Assembly (NCBI RefSeq): GCF_037975245.1
Contig: NC_092574.1
Location: 14,405,213 to 14,469,212 of the forward strand
Origin: Apostichopus japonicus
Lineage: Eukaryota; Echinodermata; Holothuroidea; Aspidochirotida; Stichopodidae
Reading direction: 5' to 3'
DNA length: 64,000 bases
A program made the position numbers and the translations under genes. The notes under the pieces were generated by a model, which did no database searches, had not been told where the DNA came from, and saw only the letters and a list, made by a program, of their open reading frames with translations. Positions 46,771 to 59,048 of the stretch are shown here, piece by piece. Each line of letters begins with the position of its first letter. The stretch's first letter is position 1.

Positions 46771-49700
46771 TGAATCAGGCATGGAAAAGGAGCGATGAAA
46801 TTGAAATAACACTAAAAAATAGCAATAACACTAAAGACAAGTTTATCATATTTATTAAAGTTTTAAAAAAGCTTTTGAATATTCATTATGAACTTGAAAA
46901 CATATCAGTTATTTTTTTACGAGCAATGAGGGAATATTAATAATTGGTCGTTAAAATTCACGTCACTTCTATAGGCCTATAGCATCAATCAAGCAAAGAT
47001 ATGGTTTACAGTAAATGGATCGATGACGCGAAGCTAACTTACTTCATCAACAACGGATTCATTACAGCAAAACTGTTTCTTCCAGAAATAGAAAACATTA
47101 AAATCATCCAAAAATCAGCCTCAGGTATGCAACAGAGAAAGTAAACAGTTAATTCAACACATTAGGAAAAACTTGCCCTCTACTCGTCTGGTGTTATTAG
47201 CTACCGACAAACCCTTTTTACCGCACATGTTTACGTTGTCGTATACGCTACCGTATTTTAAACCATTTTATTCAGTATACCCACCCGCCTCTCCCACTCC
47301 CCAACCCCAACCCACCCAGTTAGCCAGGTAAGTGACTAAGTCCGCGATGTACCATAGACGAACCCCGAAAAACAGGGGTCCTTACCAGACCATTATGTCG
47401 ATGAGCCAACTTACATGCCGGGCTGCCAATTGCTACAAGTTTTCACCTGAACTCATGCGACATCTACCCTCCTCCCCACCCAACCCCCACCTTGGCTCAT
47501 TCTTGGCATTTCAGTTTTATCCCCTTTGTGACTTCACTACCTGTTGTTTGTTTTTAATATCAAGGATGAAGGATTTTCAGAATAATTTGTTTCTTGTATA
47601 GTTCATATATAAACTTAGGTGACCCAACAACATTTTGGGGGTAGTTATATTTTGCTAACTAAGATTCCTTGAGAATATCGCATCACCTTAGCTTTTCTGA
47701 GCTTGGGTCAGGTACGTGAACAGCTTCCAAATCTAACAACATTAGGGCTACAAAAGCATTCATTACGATTACATTCCTTGTTTTCGGAGGGGTAATTTGA
47801 GCTTCGGTCATGAACGAATGATTCACCCTTTCCCATCCCACACCCCTCCTCGCTCCATTCTCCATCCCTTTCCAAATTGGTTTTACCATTAGAAGGGCAC
47901 AATAAGGTCTACAGCCTGATATCCGCGCATCATACAATGCCATCGCTGTCAGTTTCGAAACGAGTAAAAGCTAGAGAGCACGTATTTCCGTGCATGCAGT
48001 GATAAGGGGAGCCCTAATCACTGAGTCTTCAAGAATATCTCGAACTCCGAAACATTTATAGCGCCATCTACTTTGCCCAACGCCTAACGATCATGGAATT
48101 CTGTGCACACGTCCGTGTTTATTTTAATTTAATTATACGTCTGGTAGTTATATGTTGGTTCGGACGACAACCCCCCCCCCACCCCCACCCCTGCCCCCAA
48201 AAAAGATAATAAATCAGGGCAAAGATCCTTTTGAACAACATATATGAACAACCTAATTGCAATTATTTAATTTAATTTTAAGTATAAAGAACCAACATAA
48301 AAAATCTCACTCAGGTTTGCTCGATTATATACCAAATCCACCTAAGTATACTAAAATATGTTTTGCAAATAATGAATAGATCAATTCCTAGTATTTACCC
48401 AAGAATGCACGTAAATTATGGCACGAAATTACGGCTTTGTTCATTCGATTTGCAAAATGAAATCGTCACGCACACAGCCCTGCACATTATAATTTCATAG
48501 ACCAAATTAACGGAAATTTGATAGTAATTTCGGCTCCTAAATCCTGTCCATTTGATGCGTTCGTTATTCATTGATTCATAAATTATATTAAGCCAACGAA
48601 GAAATTCTCGCATAGATTTTAACGAAAAACAATTAGCAAGGAAACTTAATGGCATTGCTGAACGTTTTTTGAAACAACAAGCTCTTTGCACATGTTATCT
48701 ACAGTGGTTCGTTTTTAACTGAAATGTTTTCATAATTATACATAAGAGCATTTAAGAACATTTGCATAAATTATTGCAAAGACCTATACATATTTTCAAC
48801 GAAAGATTCACATCTATTATTATCTGAGACGGTCATATTCTCATGAAGAAATCATCGTCTGAATTGATAGCACGGGGTATGTAGTATCCAATCATTTAAT
48901 GTAGATTTCACACTGCCTTGACGCGTAGAGAGCATAATGCCTGATGCGCGGACATAATAAACCCACGCTTAATTGAGCTTGCTCACAATTTGTCCGAGTA
49001 CCCATTCGCTGCTCCGTAACGTACCTTCATTGTTAAAATATGCCATTGGGAGAGGGGAGCCTGGGAGGGGTGGGACCCGTGGCATAAATTAAATTTCATA
49101 ACTTAACCAAATGGGCGAAGACCTTATCCTACTCGTGTTCGTGCTACTTTTCAAAAAGTGGTTTGAAGAAACCTGTTCCAGGGTACGCTATGTGCCTGAG
49201 TGATTCATTTTACTCTCTATAACAAATCTCACGTTTAAGCTACCACAGTCTCTTTTCGTTGCCGGCACATTATAAGCACTCCTTGCATGCAACCAAAATG
49301 ACGTGCAAAGTGTAGTAGAAATATGGGCAAGAACATATTACTCTCCTCTTCAAAACTGAGAACTAGGACACCTTATTACGGTAATCAACCAAGCCCTCTG
49401 AGTGAGTTGTGCGCAGGGGCGTCACGATTTACTCGGAAAACTCCCCGGGCCGAGGGTTATAGTGAGCCCCTAAAGCGAGCAATTGAGATTGAACGGGTGA
49501 TACAACTTGTAAGAAAGAAGACTCACACAAAAAAAAAGAGGAAGAAGAAAAAGGAATAACTATAGTAGAACGACTAGTCTACGAAGAAACCATATAATAA
49601 GTATGGAGTAGGTGGGATGCGGATAGTTACTGCTTTTCCCCCCACCCCCTCGGGCCTTCTGGGCCTACGCCTTCCCCATATGATTCCATCGCTTTCCCCC

Positions 49701-49817
49701 TTACTGATGATTCTAAAGAATGATCAAGTGAATGCAATATACGGTCACAGTACACATTGTATGACTAAATTTTAAAGTGAATGTGGTTAATTGTATACAT
49801 TTTCGTTTGTTTTGCAG
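46771..49817. other. upstream flank or intron of the large gene, no clear exon
   Basis: Three kilobases without a convincing coding exon. A strong 5' splice-site match CCAG|GTAAGTGA occurs at 47326/47327, preceded by a C-rich stretch, and might mark a non-coding upstream exon. C-runs lie near 48172-48185. CAGGGGCGTCACG at 49414 resembles a hAT terminus, but no partner was found. Confidence 0.4.
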
Positions 49818-49863
49818 GTTCGAGGTTACACTACAGTTCTACCCACGTAGGAAGCAGTTGAGG

Positions 49864-49953
49864 ATGTCAAAACAACACGCTGAGATGTTAACATCGAAAT
49901 CCACTGTAGTGACCCCCACTCGGCCCTCTACTTACGCATACAAGCAGAAGTAG
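49864..49953 (+). promoter_or_regulatory. upstream ORF 1 (29 codons)
   Basis: ATG at 49864 with A at -3 opens 29 codons (starting MSKQHAEM) ending at TAG 49951-49953, 96 bp before the main ATG and in the same frame. It probably lowers main-frame initiation if the leader is used as predicted. Confidence 0.45.
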
Positions 49954-49990
49954 CATAAGTGAACTTAAGTGTACATTCGGAATACTCTTA

Positions 49991-49999
49991 ATGAGGTAA
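49991..49999 (+). promoter_or_regulatory. upstream ORF 2 (ATG AGG TAA)
   Basis: A two-codon ORF in the leader, 50 bp before the main ATG. Confidence 0.4.
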
Positions 50000-50041
50000 A
50001 TTGAATACTTCTAGATAGCTTATTCATTAAAGCCGGCTGTT

Positions 50042-50050
50042 ATGTCATAA
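50042..50050 (+). promoter_or_regulatory. upstream ORF 3 overlapping the main start (TAATG)
   Basis: ATG TCA TAA ends on the first base of the main ATG, so stop and start overlap as TAATG. The arrangement favours termination-reinitiation or scanning past; which one is unknown. Confidence 0.45.
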
Positions 50051-53000
50051 TGAATAATTCGACGAGAGTAACGCGAACATTACCGAGTAACCGGTCTCAA
50101 CCGGAATACTCGGTTTCTCATGTATCATTTTCCGTTGGTAGAAATTCACCCGCATCGGACCGGAGACACACCCCTACAGTATCCTCCGTGATCGGTGACA
50201 GAGGTCAGAGGCAAATAACATTAGCTTTCAGTTGCAGTAGTAATCCCGATGGATCTGCAATACCACCGGATGTAAAAGTGGAGGGATATAATTCATCGGA
50301 ATTAAATGCCTACAGCGGGGGTCCATCACGACATACATCACGATATGATAACCCTACTGTGAGAAAACTATACTCATCAAATAATAAGAAGGCAGACGAT
50401 TTTCATGACAAATCAGATGCGTTTGACCTTCCATTTATACACACATCAAATGAAACCCAAAACCGTGAGTACGTTGATAATAAATTATCTCCCGTTAATA
50501 ACACGGGGAAACCCTGTGAACATATGATCAGTGAACAAACACACAGAGTAGTCCGTACAAGAGAGTGTGTACTGCAAACAAGACATGACCAAGACAATCG
50601 TGTAGAGGAATGCTCCACCAATCACGGACAGTCAGGCTGCAGGAGGAGTACAAATCTGTCGCCACGGTCCAGCACTAGTACTAGGACGATAGTAAAACCT
50701 TTTCCGGTTTATGGATCAGCAGGAACAACTAGCATAACAATTCCTTCTACATCTTCGAGGAATCGTGATAAGGTAAATATTGTCGGATTTTCGTCGCCAT
50801 CACGAAATGCTGAGAAGAAAAATTGTTGGCTTGAGTCCGGTCATGATATTATTAACTACGACGAGGCGGGATACACAGTCTCTACATCACCTATTCATGT
50901 AACATCTAGTCTTGGAGGAGGAGGATTAGGATTAACAACACACGGTGGTGGAGATGAATACACGGCTGAAAATAACGGAGGGAATATAACGGATTACAAG
51001 AAAACACTGTCGTCAGATTGTAAACAGGCAGTGCCAACCATTTTGACAATAACACCGTCTTCGTCTGAGGTGAGAGCAACTGGAGACCGAGGAAACAGGT
51101 ACACGGTAATTCGTGGTTTGGAAAGGAACAATGTCGGAATAACGGAGTTGCGAATTAGTTCATCATGCAATACAAGCCTCTCGGTAGGAGAAAGGTCACT
51201 AAGCAATATGGATTCCACGAATAATAACCCGATGGATGGAATTCAACAGACAGATTGCTTGGACGAATCTGGACAAAGTCGAGATAAAAACGGATTACAA
51301 GCTGGGAGAGTTTTTAAGCCTATCCAGCATGACATTTCCAGTGGCAGAAGCGAGGACATCAGTGCACGCTTGTCTGCTCATGAAAGAACTGTGTCTTCCT
51401 CAAGTAGTGCACCTACTACGCCTAGTTTTCCAAAGCCTTTTGTCCAGGGCTGTTACGACACAGGAAAACCGAAGATATCCCAACATGGTAGTGTATCTTG
51501 TGTACATGGAATTAGTTCAAGAGCTGAGGAAGTTTCCTCAATGGCGAAGGTGTCTTACAGAAATTCCAGTGCAAGGAACAGTGGCATAGGTATAGGCTTA
51601 AGTCAGTCAACCCAAGATGTTGCAGGTAGTGCTAGGCTAGGTTTTGGACCATCCCAGACAGTAGCATCTTTGAAACCGTTAGGTGTAGCCAAACTTGCAA
51701 AAGTGTCAAGGAAGTCATTACAGTCCTTTGATGATTTTACTCCTCAAAGCTCTCCTTCGGCTAGTCGTCGATCAAGTATTTCAAGTCAAGATCTTTCAGA
51801 TGCTACCAACGAAGTTAAAGTTCTGTTATCAAAGGATGTTAATGCTGGAGACTCTTCAGGGCATAGTGTTAGGGTAAGTGCAGTGCAAGTACCAAAGAAG
51901 GCTAATTCTTTCAGGCAAAGTTCTCTGGAAATTGATAGCAGAATGTCACCAATGGATACTAATAAGAAATTTCCCCATGAGAGAGAAAGCCCTGAGGTGA
52001 AAAACAAGTCGGGTTTAAGAACAGATTTTAGTGCATTTCGGCTCCATGTATCACCGCTCAACAGTCCTAAATCGTTTATCAGAACACATACCACTAGTGC
52101 ACCATCATCACCAGTGAGATCTCTCCAAGGTCTTACAATTAAAATGAAAGAAACCCCCCCAGTATCACCTCTCTTGTCCCCTCGAGACACGCGACCATTT
52201 TCACCAATGTCAGAACCTGCAGAAGATCAAGGCTGTGTTCCAGATATTCAAGATGAAATCGAGTCATGCTCACAAACACTTCCGAGGAATTTTTCACGAA
52301 GGAGGCCCAAAACAGCTCCATCAGTTCCAACAGCTCTTTTACGTGAAGTCACTTCTGTTGAAAAGGAATTGAAAGATAAAGTCTCAGCTCATAGAGACAG
52401 CAATTCACCTTTAAAATTTTCATTTCAGCCTATTAACATGAAAATAAGGGAGGACACTTCTAGTGACTCTGATAGGACAATATTACCTCACGGTAAAAAT
52501 ATTTCAAATAAGAAAAGAAAGAAGCCCAGTTTCTCTGGTCAGTCAACTGATTCAAGTGAGAGCAATGGAGAATCAAATGGCAGATCAAAAAGTGATCCTA
52601 CTCAAGATCGAAAACGTTCTGGTGAAAGAGGGGAAAGTGTTTTTGAAAACTTGCATGAATCTCAAAAAGGTCATAGTAGTTCAAGCATTGTAAGTGCTGA
52701 AAGTGCTCTTTCTATATCTAGTGCAAATACTACATTGAGTGATCCTAATGTAGATGAGTCATTTGTTAACGCCTATGAAGATGTACTAAATGAACCAGAT
52801 GGGTCCATCTGCGATAGTCTTGATCATGGCAAAAATGGCAAAACACAATTGAAACAGAAATCATTGACATGGCCAAACGGTGAAAAATCTGAGAATGATT
52901 TATCTGATTACTGCTCTGATAAGATAAATATGGCATCTAGTGCACCTGAGGTTTCAGAATTGGATACATCTTCCGAAGAAAACTTGCATTCTAGAAACCG

Positions 53001-53457
53001 GAGTCCTGTCATGATGCCCAAGCAACAGTCTCTGACAGATTCACCGAAGAGGGCTGACAGTTTCTCAGATCCATCTGTGGACAGTGTAAGACACAAGAGG
53101 AGTACGAGTGAGCCTGTTCCTATCGCCATTCATTTGTCTCGTTCAGACTCGGGATCAGATCGCCAGCTACCAACTCTAACAGTTACAACATCACAGGAGT
53201 CTGCGCCAACCAAGAAGCGGTTTGAGCGTAAGAAACCCATCATTGGTTCCATTCAGGGGACCCAGTTTCTGCAACCTGAGCCACTGGAGGACCAACCAAT
53301 CACAACAGGATCGACCCCTGACCTCAGTCAGAATTCCAGGAACTCCAGGCTGGAAAGCTTAATGTCAGCCGGGTCATGTGCAACTTTGCCAAGAGCAGCT
53401 GTAACTTCCAAGGTCGGAGAACTCTCGCCAAAGACCAAGCAAAAGAGGAAAAAAGAG
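50050..53457 (+). CDS. Ser-rich disordered scaffold/signalling-type protein, large coding exon (C-terminus on later exons)
   Basis: A single exon of 1136 codons with strong coding character; the other frames contain only short opens. ATG 50050 has A at -3 and an in-frame stop 45 bp upstream. The product is rich in Ser, Thr, Pro and charged residues, with no recognised folded domain, signal peptide or membrane segment. Visible motifs are SP/TP-rich TPPVSPLLSPRDTRPFSP (about residues 701-718), two exact mode-1 14-3-3 sites (RSKSDP 845-850 and RSTSEP 1017-1022), the basic patches KKRKK (821-825) and KTKQKRKKE (1128-1136), and RRSSISSQDL near 576. The exon ends in phase 0 at GAG|GTAAGT (GT at 53458), so the conserved catalytic or binding domains probably lie on later exons. 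The open frame runs on 22 codons to TAG 53526, followed by AATAAA at 53641, which could make a short isoform. Long Ser-rich N-terminal exons occur in Rho-GEF and synaptic or cytoskeletal scaffold proteins; the family cannot be named from this part. Confidence 0.85.
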
Positions 53458-53463
53458 GTAAGT
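53458..53463 (+). promoter_or_regulatory. strong 5' splice donor GTAAGT
   Basis: GAG|GTAAGTGG is an almost perfect U1 site. It lies exactly on a codon boundary after the basic KRKKE end of the exon. The following 22 codons (VSGHYKISCQ and on) lack the composition of the rest and look like intron. Confidence 0.75.
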
Positions 53464-53640
53464 GGTCACTACAAAATTTCTTGTCAGGAAGTATTGTGCA
53501 CAGATCAAAGGACTTGGAAGCTGTAGAAATGCATGAGGAGGATAGGTAAAATCCGAAGCCTGGAATCTTGACGTTTTAACTGCTGTGCATTTTATTACTT
53601 ATGTCGTAAAAATCTCTCTCAACAAACTGCACCACTGCAA

Positions 53641-53646
53641 AATAAA
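53641..53646 (+). terminator. possible intronic polyadenylation signal AATAAA
   Basis: AATAAA lies 115 bp after the TAG that ends the readthrough frame. It could support a truncated isoform that keeps the intron start. AATAAA is common by chance in AT-rich DNA. Confidence 0.25.
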
Positions 53647-53649
53647 CAG

Positions 53650-56600
53650 CACTACTAAATGATGATAAAAATTTAGCAGGTTTGAAATCTTGACGTGTGA
53701 TCGCAAATTACACTGTAATGTATTGTATTTAAGTACATGCGTAACCTTTTACTTAGTGACCCACTTTGTGCAGCTGTATCTCCATGCCAAGAATAACAGT
53801 GCATAATTAATTCAGGGATTACTTCAACCAATGTCACTGCAAATGTGTCTGCTTAAAGTAGCATTTTTAGTTCTGTCGAATGTTCTCCTACTTCTAAAAT
53901 GTGGGAAGTAATTATATGAAAATTACCATCTGAGCACCAAAATGTTAATTTCTCTATCAATCATTGCTTCAACATAAATTGATACTCTTTTAGTAGGAAA
54001 ATCACTTGAAATGTCACTTTTGAGTAAATACTTGGTATTTTTGGTAGCCAAAATTGATGACTAAAAGCCTAATGTTGCTTTAAACTGCACTTTGGGAGTG
54101 AAAGTGATGAGTGAACATATCTGTGAGTCTGCAGTATATATGAGATTTGTTTTTCATTAATTTATGTGCTCCAAAGCTTTTTCATGAGATTGGTTATGAG
54201 AGAGAGAGAGAGTGCATACAGTACACTTGTAGCTTGTTTTTCCACAGCAGACATCTATCATTAATGACTAAGTATCAACTGAAAAACTGACAATCATAAA
54301 GGAGCATGGAGGGCCTCAAGCTTATCAAAACAATTGTGTTTTTTGTCAGTGAGAACTCAATGGTTCCATTGACAAATCCCTAATCTGAAGAGAAGTAAAT
54401 CTTCAAATGTTGGAAGGGCTCTACAGTTTGATCATTTCCATCATAGATCTATTAGCTAGTCAATATTGTTACACCTTGGTGGTGTTTTCATATAGTACTG
54501 AAAGTGACTGTTGAAATGATAACTTGCCATTCCATTTTATGTATATACTGTACATAAATAACAGACTCCTATAACCTACACTTTGACCTTCTTCTTGGAA
54601 TGGTAAAGTAATAGTCCTTGTATTTGGGATAGAGCAAGGACAAAAGAACCTTTTATGAAACATTTTTGGAGTTCAGCTAAGAATGTGCCTGGTTGTATTC
54701 TGAGGTATACATAACAGAAAGAACAATGTGGTACAGTAGTTTACCAGTAATATACTGTACTGTATACCATACTGCCAGTCTGCCAGAGTAGCACATGTGT
54801 ATATTCAGAAGTATCCTGATTCTTCCTGATGTCAAAATAATGTGTGTTCATGTACCCCCCCCCCCCCCACGCCCTCACCTTTATAAAGTGGTTGAGCATT
54901 TTCCATCTTTATGTGTTGCTTGCTGTGTTCGAAAAGGACTCAGTAAATACCTTAAACACTTTGATCCTGTAAGTTACATAGTTTGATATTGCTTGTCTGG
55001 ACATAAATTTGGTCATACCATCTGAACTGTAAGGTCATTTTCTTTCAGTTCAACCTGGCTCCTTGAGATTTTCTTAGAATAATGTATCAAAGTATAATTC
55101 TGCACTCTCAATTTACAACAAGTGACAAAAGAATTACCATATTGTCCTGCAGGCCTATATACATGTCAACATGTGTACACAGTACTTGTAACAAGGTTGA
55201 TTGTAATCTACCAGTGGTCCACTGTTATTCTCACAGTTCTTTGACATCCCTGAGTTGCAATCAAGCTATTGTAATTTAGGAATTTTGACATACAGTACAT
55301 GACTACAGTACATTTAAGAGTCAACAGAGAGTGATAGCTGTAAACTCAATGTACTGTTAATGCACGCATTTGACGATATTTCAAGGTTCCATTTTCAACT
55401 TTAACTATCTTGTTATGACCAGACTTTTAAGTTACTTGAACAACACTATAGGTCTGTGGTTTTCTTTTTGCATGTTTCTTAAAGTTCTCTTATTTCCATT
55501 ATATGGTACCCACATGATGATATAAAATTATGTAATTTATACAACCATTTATAAGTATATAGTTCATATGACGACAGTTGACAACATACAGTATGAGTGT
55601 TGTATCTAGGAATTAACAGTCTGGTTAGCTGTCAAAGGTATATAAAAAATACCTCATTTTCAGTCGGGTCTCTCCCCTTTCCAATTTATTAAATATTCCA
55701 ATGATTTTAAGAATTAGTGCATAATGAAAGTTATGTAAGAAATCATTGAAGTTTGCTAAGTAGCCAAAATGATGAAGAGATTTATCGGAAAAAATTTCAA
55801 GAATATTTCAAGATTATGATTTGATCAAACTCAATCGCAATTTATATCGACTGTTTTCCATATGCCTACTCTGTGCAAGCAAGCTGAAATATGCACACAA
55901 GTTCTTGCTCATATGACAGTTAATGGAAGCAAAACTTGGCAGACCAAAATGATGGCCAAGAAAAAGCTACTGATGCAGACATGGAGAACTAGCTATGTTG
56001 AAGTTAGTTATCTTATTGTGGTTTGTTAATACTCAATTTATTCAACAGTAAGGTGTGTTCTCCGCTCATGTTTCTGAAGTTTTCGTAATCCACCCACATG
56101 TTGAAACATGTGCTGTCTAGCTTTCTGAGATTTGCTAGTGGCTACTGTAGCGGCATTTTTCAAAATTTGAATAGTGAAGCTATTGTTAGGCATTATTGCT
56201 GCATGTATAAATCTAAATTTTTGGCAAAGGCAGTCTGAGTCAAACAAGATATTCAGCTTACGAGATGATGCCTGTTTTACATAACATTGGCCATTATCTT
56301 ATGTAATTTTTTATAGATTTTGAAATTCTGAAAGTACCTGTTATGATGGCTGATAACATATTTCACTTGTTTATTTGTACGTTTTTTATATTTTTAGTCG
56401 GAATATAGTTGTAGGCTTTAATTATAGCCTATCAGCCTTAACTTTTTATTAATCAGGATTTAGCCACATTCATCTTAAATTAAACCCAATATTTGCACAA
56501 ATTTTCAAAGTAACGGGAATTTCCCAAATAAATTTTTCTCAGTGAAGTACTTAATTGAGGAGATGGGCTGAAGAGGTGATATCCATTTAGCAAGTACCAT

Positions 56601-58920
56601 CTAACACTCCATTGAAATACATTTAAATTTCAAGTACTTCTTGCATGTATATGTGAGCTATGCATAGTATAGTATGGAGTCTTTTTACAATAGGATAAAA
56701 TTAAGTGCTAGTGATTTGCACTTTGCACAACAGTGTCCTCTTTGGATGACTTTGGGTAAATTGCTTGTGATATGTATATCATTACATAGTACATAACATT
56801 GTATTAAACACTGATATAGTCCAGGTTGTATTTGTATACCTTGTTTTATAAGTTTTGAGAAATGACGTTGTGAACATCTAAAGCTCGTCAATTTAAGTGG
56901 CTGGACTACTTAGTTTAAAACAGAGACCATTAAAACAAATTAACTCAAGAGGACGAATTTTCTGGTCTCAAATAACTTTTTTGCAATGCATTTATACAAT
57001 ATTGGAAACATAAGTTTCCATGTCAATGTATCTTACATGTATCAAATTTTGGACTGAAGCTAATTCTAACCAATATATTGTTAAAATGTGTTTTTTTTTT
57101 TGGGGGGGGGGCAAGTATTAACTAGTGCTGATAAAAAAAAAAAATCAAAACCAACTCAAAAAGCTGCTTTAAGGGATAACTTATTTGAAGACTGTTTATG
57201 TCTGGGATTCAAGTTATATAAATTTCAAGGAGGCTGGATTAATTTCAGTTATGTTGGAATAGAATGGATGCTTGGGTTGTCTCAAACAGAACAATAGGGC
57301 TTAAGAGATGGTTTCAATGTGAAACCCCCTGCTGAGTTGTCATTGTGAGAGGATAGCAACCCACTGGGTTGTTATATCCTAGGACAAATGGGGATTTGGA
57401 TATTCGGTAATGTGTGATGTAAACAGCATTGAGCACAGTTTATCAACACATCAAAGACCTCCTTGCCTTAAATTGATAGTTTTTAGAAGATAAAACCAAT
57501 TAACACTTATCTGGACAGGTGTGTGATGTTAATTACCTGATGTTAGCAACATTACCTGTACAGAGCAGTTCTTGTAGTCTTTCTGGAAGCAGACTTGTTT
57601 GCCCTAGTGACTGCTTAATGCAGATTGTGAAATAGTTTAATTAAAATACATTTCCACACACAGTCCAATATAATTATGTACTATGTACAGTGTTATTTTT
57701 CTTTTCTCTGTCCAGTAGATTATTTGAACAGAAAACATTCTAATGGTGTTAGGTTTGCTGTATTAATTACCACTTTTGAAAACTTAATTTAGGAAACAAC
57801 TCTATAGGCAAGTGTGAAGCCCCCTTGTTTGTTTTACTGAGGGAATCTCAAAATTGTGAAGTGGCCTTCTCAGTGGAATGAGTCTGCAGTTGTTAGGCCT
57901 AAAAGAACAAAGACAAAAGATTCCTCATCCACTATTACCTTCATTATTTCAGCTGTACAGTGCAAGCTAATTGCTTTTCTACGTTTCAAATTTAATGGTT
58001 TGATGAAACAGCTGTTACCTTTATGTATGTAGTATTTAGTGGGTTTAGCAAAATTGCATGAAAAGTGTTACCAACAATTTGAAGCAAACATGTTACAGAA
58101 AAGAATCCTCAAATGGCGAATTGTTTTTAGTACAGTAGTACCATCATTTTGTAGCGAATGATATGGCTTAAATACAGTCATAGGAGTCTTGAGAAGCTGC
58201 TATTGTTGATATCATCTGAAATTAGAAAGCCTCAAAATATTATTCTTCAATTCCTAGAACTTCACCAAATTTACAAACTATCCATAATCCTACCATTGTT
58301 TAAAGTCTCAATGTGTGTTTGCCAAATTTTAACTTTGACCTTTCCAGCTTACTGCCCTAAAAGCTCAGTGAAAATAACACCCTTGTACGCAAGTTTCATA
58401 TTAATAATCATTATTTTGATTGAGTTAGCTGTCGTTAAACATTTAGAGCTAAATAAAATTCGCCAGATTTTTTAACGAGTACGTCCGTAGATTCTCCAAC
58501 CCTTACTCAAAATTGGCAAGCCCCGCCCAACAGATCATGCGCCAATCAAATCTCTCTGTTTTGTTTAGACCTTAAGGCATAGGACTTACGAGTGGATGAT
58601 ACAAGCATATATACTGTAGGTTACATTTTGTGTAAAGAACATGCTGATACGGGCGGTCACAGTGATTTTACTGTAAATCGTTCGTGACCAAGAGAAAGTT
58701 GTAAGGGTACTATATAACCCTGTTCAGATTTGAGAAACAAAGAGGATCAGGATCCTCAGAGAGATATGTCACAATGATAGTGTATAATTCACGGTGCGCT
58801 TTGTTCTGTATACATGTACATTACTTCTATGCCTGTATATGCCGAAGTGAGAAAGATCCAGTCACCAGAGATTAAAGGCCGGCTAGTCTCCTGATCATCC
58901 AGACTTAATCTTGATCATCA
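53650..58920. other. probable large intron of the gene at 50050, no exon seen
   Basis: About 5.3 kb of AT-rich DNA with short features only: (GA)n near 54199-54213, many TACTGTAC-like words (54540-54780, 55270-55320), a C-run near 54857 and a G-run near 57102. No acceptor followed by an open frame that continues the coding exon was convincing. It could be intergenic if the short isoform is the real end. Confidence 0.45.
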
Positions 58921-59048
58921 TTGCGGGGTAAGGTTCCTCTCCGAAAGGGAGACCACAATTGCAGGCTGTGATCCTGAGAATGCAATCATTCACACTACGA
59001 TCTTGACTGCCCTTGCATTCTGAAATGTGAACAAGGCTTATAGTATGG
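58921..59048 (+). repeat. dispersed repeat, copy 1
   Basis: TTGCGGGGTAAGGTTCCTCT, CTGTGATCCTGAGAATGCAA, CACACTACGATCTTGAC, CTTGCATTCTGAAATGTG and AACAAGGCTTATAGTATGG follow in the same order as, in reverse complement, at 63841-63998. The two copies are diverged (roughly three quarters identical by eye). Confidence 0.65.

Larger units (their letters stand above)
49818..50049 (+). other. 5' untranslated part of the large coding exon
   Basis: A pyrimidine-rich stretch, TTTTCGTTTGTTTTGCAG, ends at 49817 and gives a good 3' splice acceptor. From 49818 to the ATG at 50050 the sequence has an in-frame TGA at 50002-50004, so the main frame cannot extend upstream in this exon. Three short upstream ORFs lie in this leader. 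At least one exon must lie further upstream if the acceptor is used. Confidence 0.6.

Noticed and set aside
49323-49559. 78-codon frame upstream of the large gene
   Set aside because: Ends in a Lys/Arg-rich A-tract translation; no splice link to the acceptor at 49817 keeps a coding frame across the leader stops.
51236-51589. Alternative frames inside the large exon (also 51786-52190, 52139-52330)
   Set aside because: They are shadows of the 1136-codon frame and show no independent support.
58158-58475. 105-codon frame as a downstream exon of the large gene
   Set aside because: Hydrophobic, AT-driven composition with no good acceptor in phase 0 and no similarity to the Ser-rich protein.
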